A stretch of 64,000 nt of DNA from Niabella sp. (GTDB lineage: Bacteria > Bacteroidota > Bacteroidia > Chitinophagales > Chitinophagaceae), in the NCBI RefSeq assembly GCF_030150205.1, contig NZ_JASLGT010000027.1:62001-126000 (forward strand), given 5' to 3'. Under the pieces are notes generated by a model that was not told where the DNA came from, made no database searches, and worked only from the letters and a program-made list of their open reading frames with translations. Every line of letters begins with the position of its first letter. Within the stretch, counting starts at the first letter, position 1. Positions 60,676-64,000 of the stretch are shown here, piece by piece. The position numbers and the translations under genes are program-made.

Positions 60676-60829
60676 GCTGATTGTGTTCGCGTATTTTAAT
60701 CTGCGCATCTGCGGCAATATTATTTAGCTGATTGTATTCGTACAATTTAATCTGCGCATCTGCGGCTATATCTATTTAGCTGATTGTATTCATACAATTT
60801 AATCTACGCATCTGCGGCAATCCGATCTA
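60676..60829 (+). repeat. three tandem 51-52 bp repeats
   Basis: Units start at 60676, 60727 and 60779, each opening GCTGATTGTRTTC and containing TTTAATCTRCGCATCTGCGG. Identity between units is high but imperfect. They lie between the convergent TetR and dehydratase genes, with no open reading frame. Confidence 0.85.
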
Positions 60830-60849
60830 AAAAATCTTAGGCCCGCCTC

Positions 60850-61218
60850 TTAAATAATTGCCAGGCTGGCGCTCATCTTAAAGAAAGTAGCTTCAGTACT
60901 TTTTAAAACAGCGTTGATCGCTATTGTAAGATCATCGGGTTGTTTATAATCGATCACCACCGTTAGTTCAGGCGTCTTTTCCGGGTCTACCATCGATAAA
61001 AATTTGCATTGGGCCGCTTCACCCAGGAACAGCTTTTTGCCCGTTGCATCTTCGGCAAGCTCCTTTACGATCTGCATCATGCAAACGCCCGGCAATACCG
61101 GTTGTCCCGGAAAATGCCCGTCAAAGATCGGATGCGCCGTATTCAGACGGATGTCCGCAGCCACAGAACCGGAATTATTTTCAAAAGCAGTGATCGTATA
61201 CAGCTCATTCTTCAGCAT
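60850..61218 (-). CDS. FabZ-like hotdog (3-hydroxyacyl-ACP dehydratase) protein
   Basis: 122 aa hotdog fold. The FabZ-type stretch HPIFDGHFPGQPVLPGVCMMQ has the catalytic His (H35 in GHFP), but the Glu normally at the PGVL-x-x-E position is Gln. This resembles the small dehydratases of aryl-polyene and flexirubin clusters. The neighbours (LolA-like, deacetylase, ketosynthase) fit that pathway. Activity on ACP-bound polyene chains is inference. Confidence 0.75.
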   Translation of the reverse strand: MLKNELYTITAFENNSGSVAADIRLNTAHPIFDGHFPGQPVLPGVCMMQIVKELAEDATGKKLFLGEAAQCKFLSMVDPEKTPELTVVIDYKQPDDLTIAINAVLKSTEATFFKMSASLAII

Positions 61219-61837
61219 GGTCGTAGATTCTTTTTAAGTCAATGGTAAAATTAAAGTTTGTATGCCGGATGTGCATGCTTTCCGGGATCCCCTCTTTCAG
61301 CGCCCCCCGGGTAGCCTCCAGTACCTTTCGCTTCCGGCTCCCCCGCTCCATCCGGATCAGTTGTGCACACTGGGTATCTGTAATATAATAATACACATCC
61401 TCCCCTGCGTAAAACGCATTATAGCGTTCGGCTCCTTTTAGAAAAACCGATGAAACAGTGGCGGTATCGACCACATCCATTAACAGCAGCTCAAAATCCT
61501 TGCGAAGGGTTTTCCGGACCGCTTCTTTATCCATTTTGGAAATGATGCTGTGTACAAAAAACCCATTTGTATGGGAAAATTCAAAATCAAAAAAGCTAAA
61601 CCCAGCCTCGTTTGTAAATACAATACGGGTGGAGCTGTCCGGCATCTGTTTGATAAGCAAAAGCCCGCTCAGGTGATTGCCGGCCACATCCACCGATGCC
61701 TGGTATAACGCCCGCCGGATATGGGGTTTGAACGCAGCAATACAGCCGGTATCGCCCGCTGCAGGCTGTAATTTTTTATAGACCGCGGGTGCGCAGCTAC
61801 CGAATAACAGTAGATTAACGAATAGTAAAAAGCGCAT
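61205..61837 (-). CDS. putative lipoprotein of the pigment-type cluster
   Basis: 210 aa. The N-terminus MRFLLFVNLLLFGSC is a lipoprotein signal with lipobox LFGSC (C15). The mature part has no named family but shows beta strands and conserved words (FSFFDFEFSH, KDFELLLMDV, RHTNFNFTIDLKRIYD). It overlaps the dehydratase by 14 nt and the LolA-like gene by 23 nt, so it is surely part of the operon. Confidence 0.75.
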   Translation of the reverse strand: MRFLLFVNLLLFGSCAPAVYKKLQPAAGDTGCIAAFKPHIRRALYQASVDVAGNHLSGLLLIKQMPDSSTRIVFTNEAGFSFFDFEFSHTNGFFVHSIISKMDKEAVRKTLRKDFELLLMDVVDTATVSSVFLKGAERYNAFYAGEDVYYYITDTQCAQLIRMERGSRKRKVLEATRGALKEGIPESMHIRHTNFNFTIDLKRIYDHAEE

Positions 61838-62441
61838 CCGGAAGATTGGTATTTAATTGTTGGCCGGAATAATTGATGGTAGTATTATCGCCCCGGTTAT
61901 CTACCATTTGGACCTGGCTTACGAGAAAATTCGATTTTTGCAGCAGCACTTTTACCGATTTAAAAAGGGTCTTCATTTCTTTAGTCACCGGTGTCATATC
62001 GGCCAGGTAACTATTCCCGTTTTCCAGCAACTTCACCGAAAAATTGGGATTATCAAAAACGGTTCCCCTGGCACAATCCATCATCAGCTGGTTGGCCTGC
62101 TGAAACATTTTGCTGGAACCGGCAGACATCTTACTGGTCTTCTGTCCGTCTTTAATACTTACCTTACTGCCATTAATGATCATCAGGTATTGATACGGCG
62201 TGGTATACTCCATCCGCACCTGGCTGTTCTTTTTAAAATAGAATTTACCTTTTGAGGTTACTTTCTCTGAAAGCATACTCAGTGTTTTTACCTGGGTAAA
62301 ATCGCTGGCGATACTGTTTATTTTCTGCGCTGCCGCCGCAAACTGCGCTTTAACGGCAGCCTCATTGCTTACCGGTTTATATTGAGCAAAACCGGAAGCC
62401 GTTGTAGCTAACAGTAACAGGATAAAAAAAAGTTTACGCAT
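61815..62441 (-). CDS. LolA-like outer membrane lipoprotein carrier protein
   Basis: 208 aa. A signal peptide (about 1-19, MRKLFFILLLLATTASGFA) is followed by a LolA fold: INSIASDFTQVKTLSML, KGKFYFKKNSQVRMEY and MIINGSKVSIKDGQK. In pigment clusters such LolA-like proteins are thought to handle the lipid product rather than ordinary lipoproteins. Here it overlaps its neighbours on both sides, so that is the likely role (inference). Confidence 0.87.
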   Translation of the reverse strand: MRKLFFILLLLATTASGFAQYKPVSNEAAVKAQFAAAAQKINSIASDFTQVKTLSMLSEKVTSKGKFYFKKNSQVRMEYTTPYQYLMIINGSKVSIKDGQKTSKMSAGSSKMFQQANQLMMDCARGTVFDNPNFSVKLLENGNSYLADMTPVTKEMKTLFKSVKVLLQKSNFLVSQVQMVDNRGDNTTINYSGQQLNTNLPDALFTIR

Positions 62442-63207
62442 AGGGCTGCAAATTTATCAATTTATCAAGGGACACGATCTCATATCCTGCTTCTTTAACA
62501 AATGTTAAAAACTTTGGAAGTATATGCGCCGTTGCATGGCTGGTATCGTGAAACAAAAACACGGCACCCGGCTTCAGTTCTTTTTCTACTTTTTGCAACA
62601 GTTTGTCCTCATCCTTTATCATGGTATCCAGTGAGCGAACATTCCAGCCAATGGCGGTATATCCCATGGCCTTCACCGCTTTCCGCACGCCGGGATTGGT
62701 AACCCCATAAGGCGGCCGGAACCATTTCATTTCTCTTCCGGTTATATGATGCACCAGGGTCTGCATCTGTTGCAATTCGGCCGTCATTCTTTTAGCACCA
62801 TGCATATCGAACCAAAAATCATGGTAATAAGAGTGGTTTCCCACAATATGCCCTTCCGCAAGGATCTGCTTCAATAATACCTCGTGTTCCGCAGCGCGGT
62901 AGCCAATGCAAAAAAAAGTAGCCGGCACCTGCCGTTCTTTTAAAATGGCCAATACTTCTGGTGTGTATTTTTCAAGGGGGCCATCGTCAAAACTGATCGC
63001 CACCTGTTTTTTATCCGTTACTCCCTTGCAGATCACCGGCATATAAAAGTTAGACCCGATATAAAAGCTACCATAAAAAAGCAGGAGCTTATATACCATT
63101 ACCAATATAAAAAATCCATACCAGTGCCATCCATGTTGGAAATGAAGATAGATAAGGATGGCAAGCAGGAGCAGGAACCCGATGGTGGTATTTCTGAAAT
63201 TTAACAT
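62434..63207 (-). CDS. polysaccharide deacetylase (NodB-like) family protein
   Basis: 257 aa. Two N-terminal hydrophobic segments (about 8-50) precede a NodB domain with VAISFDDGP (catalytic Asp), VGNHSYYHDFW (metal-binding H-x3-H-like) and RPPYGVTNP. Family enzymes remove acetyl groups from sugars. In flexirubin-type clusters a homologue is found, but its task there is not established. It overlaps the ketosynthase gene at 63201-63207. Confidence 0.88.
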   Translation of the reverse strand: MLNFRNTTIGFLLLLAILIYLHFQHGWHWYGFFILVMVYKLLLFYGSFYIGSNFYMPVICKGVTDKKQVAISFDDGPLEKYTPEVLAILKERQVPATFFCIGYRAAEHEVLLKQILAEGHIVGNHSYYHDFWFDMHGAKRMTAELQQMQTLVHHITGREMKWFRPPYGVTNPGVRKAVKAMGYTAIGWNVRSLDTMIKDEDKLLQKVEKELKPGAVFLFHDTSHATAHILPKFLTFVKEAGYEIVSLDKLINLQPYA

Positions 63208-64000
63208 GCAGACAATAAATAAAGCGACGGATATAACTGCTTATAGTTATTGTAGAGTAATACTCTTTTAGGAGCCGGCCCGTTTATTCCCGGTACCTTT
63301 CCGGTACCCAGGATATGGGCCGCCATCCAAAGGGCAAACGCAGAAGAAGTAGGATATTCTCCGCAAAATTGCTTATAGGTTATTGCCGGAATACCGTTAA
63401 ACACCGATTGCTGCAGGGCTTCATAATGGGCATCATAACGGGCATCACCATTATTTCCCATAATCACCAGGTCAATAGAACCGGGCTGAATCTGGTGCTT
63501 TTTTAAAAAGTCTTCTACCAGGGCCGATACCGGAGACGCGGGTTTATACCAGTTTTGCCAGGCTTCGAGTTTTGCGAGGCTCCCGGTTTCCCGGCTATTG
63601 CTTAACAGGAAGAAAGCAGCGCCTTCACCTGCCATGGTGCCCTTTTCAGAGTCACCGATCAACGTTGCCGTATCGCCTTCTTCTTTATACAGATCAAACC
63701 GGCTTAAAATGGCATGACTTTTTTCAATAATCTCGTCCACGCCGCCCACCAGCGCCGTTTTAGCCTCCCCTTCACCGATCAGGCTAATGGCATCTGCCAG
63801 GGCGGCTTCAAAGGAGGATCCGCGATGCACATAGGTATTATTGTAATGATGGCATTTCAGCATCAGGGCGATCTGGGCGCCTACGGTATTGTGTGTAGAC
63901 TGGATAAAGGCCGTAGGTGATAACAGCTCCTCCTTAAACTCCACCATACGGGTCAGGAACTGGTCGGTATCTGCCAGGCATCCGTAAGCCGTACCCGTGG
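63201..64000 (-). CDS. beta-ketoacyl synthase-like protein, cut by the window edge
   Basis: Only the C-terminal about 266 residues are in the window; the frame stays open through 64000 (TGTAYGCLADTDQF upstream of the internal Met at 63947), so the gene starts beyond the right edge. It has the ketosynthase words STHNTVGAQIALMLK, GGVDEI and GEGAAFFLLS. At the point where the nucleophilic cysteine (DTACSS) is expected the sequence reads TYVHRGSSFE, without cysteine. This suggests a chain-length-factor-like partner rather than an active ketosynthase. Confidence 0.85.
   Translation of the reverse strand, partial: TGTAYGCLADTDQFLTRMVEFKEELLSPTAFIQSTHNTVGAQIALMLKCHHYNNTYVHRGSSFEAALADAISLIGEGEAKTALVGGVDEIIEKSHAILSRFDLYKEEGDTATLIGDSEKGTMAGEGAAFFLLSNSRETGSLAKLEAWQNWYKPASPVSALVEDFLKKHQIQPGSIDLVIMGNNGDARYDAHYEALQQSVFNGIPAITYKQFCGEYPTSSAFALWMAAHILGTGKVPGINGPAPKRVLLYNNYKQLYPSLYLLSAC

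Noticed and set aside
60676..60829. CRISPR array
   Set aside because: Whole units repeat with no unique spacers, only three copies, no cas genes.

Overview
The window looks like a chromosomal segment of a Bacteroidota bacterium, most likely Chitinophagales/Chitinophagaceae. The reasons are: promoters of the TAnnTTTG (or TAACTTTA) type with almost no Shine-Dalgarno sequences; TonB receptors with CarboxypepD_reg-like N-termini; 6-bladed beta-propeller plus outer-membrane-barrel pairs; the uppS-bamA-ompH-ompH envelope block; a split LptF/G permease; and the edge of what looks like a flexirubin/aryl-polyene pigment cluster. The genus is not determined; Niabella-like is only a guess. No tRNA, rRNA, insertion sequence or CRISPR array was recognised.

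Layout. 1-517: gene-free, with two copies of a ~100-bp dispersed repeat. 518-6905: a tightly overlapping operon of TolC, HlyD, two ABC-2 permeases and a secreted GH16 enzyme, with no ATPase gene. 7135-11491: Yip1 membrane protein, then a pirin/pirin/quinone-reductase/GNAT group. 11567-14412: a Fic protein with a striking upstream motif array, then ffh. 14640-18580: START-like protein, a conserved hypothetical, LptF/G-type permease and a CDF metal transporter.

18713-35959: a sulfur block. It holds an Rrf2 regulator, a collagen-like lipoprotein, a methyltransferase and a 1-Cys peroxiredoxin. The assimilatory sulfate reduction genes follow: cysH, cysD, a broken four-helix-bundle gene, cysN, cobA-type SUMT, cysJ, cysI, cysE, and a precorrin-2 dehydrogenase fused to a TSUP permease. 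A TonB-dependent receptor closes the block. CysDN make APS, CysH (APS-reductase type) makes sulfite and CysJI make sulfide. The SUMT and the fused dehydrogenase make the siroheme needed by CysI, and CysE makes O-acetylserine. Four copies of one 17-bp palindrome (YCTAC-N7-GTAGR) lie before the peroxiredoxin, the SUMT gene and the TonB receptor (two copies), which suggests one regulon, perhaps of the Rrf2 protein.

36133-45850: two tandem propeller/barrel pairs and an LpxR-like protein. 45921-51758: prfA, an amidohydrolase, recO and an MMPL/RND-type exporter. 52244-58313: on the minus strand, asd, uppS, bamA and two ompH/skp genes. 58524-60633: small membrane protein, PfkB kinase, TetR regulator. 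60850-64000: minus-strand hotdog dehydratase, lipoprotein, LolA-like protein, polysaccharide deacetylase and a beta-ketoacyl synthase cut by the window edge.
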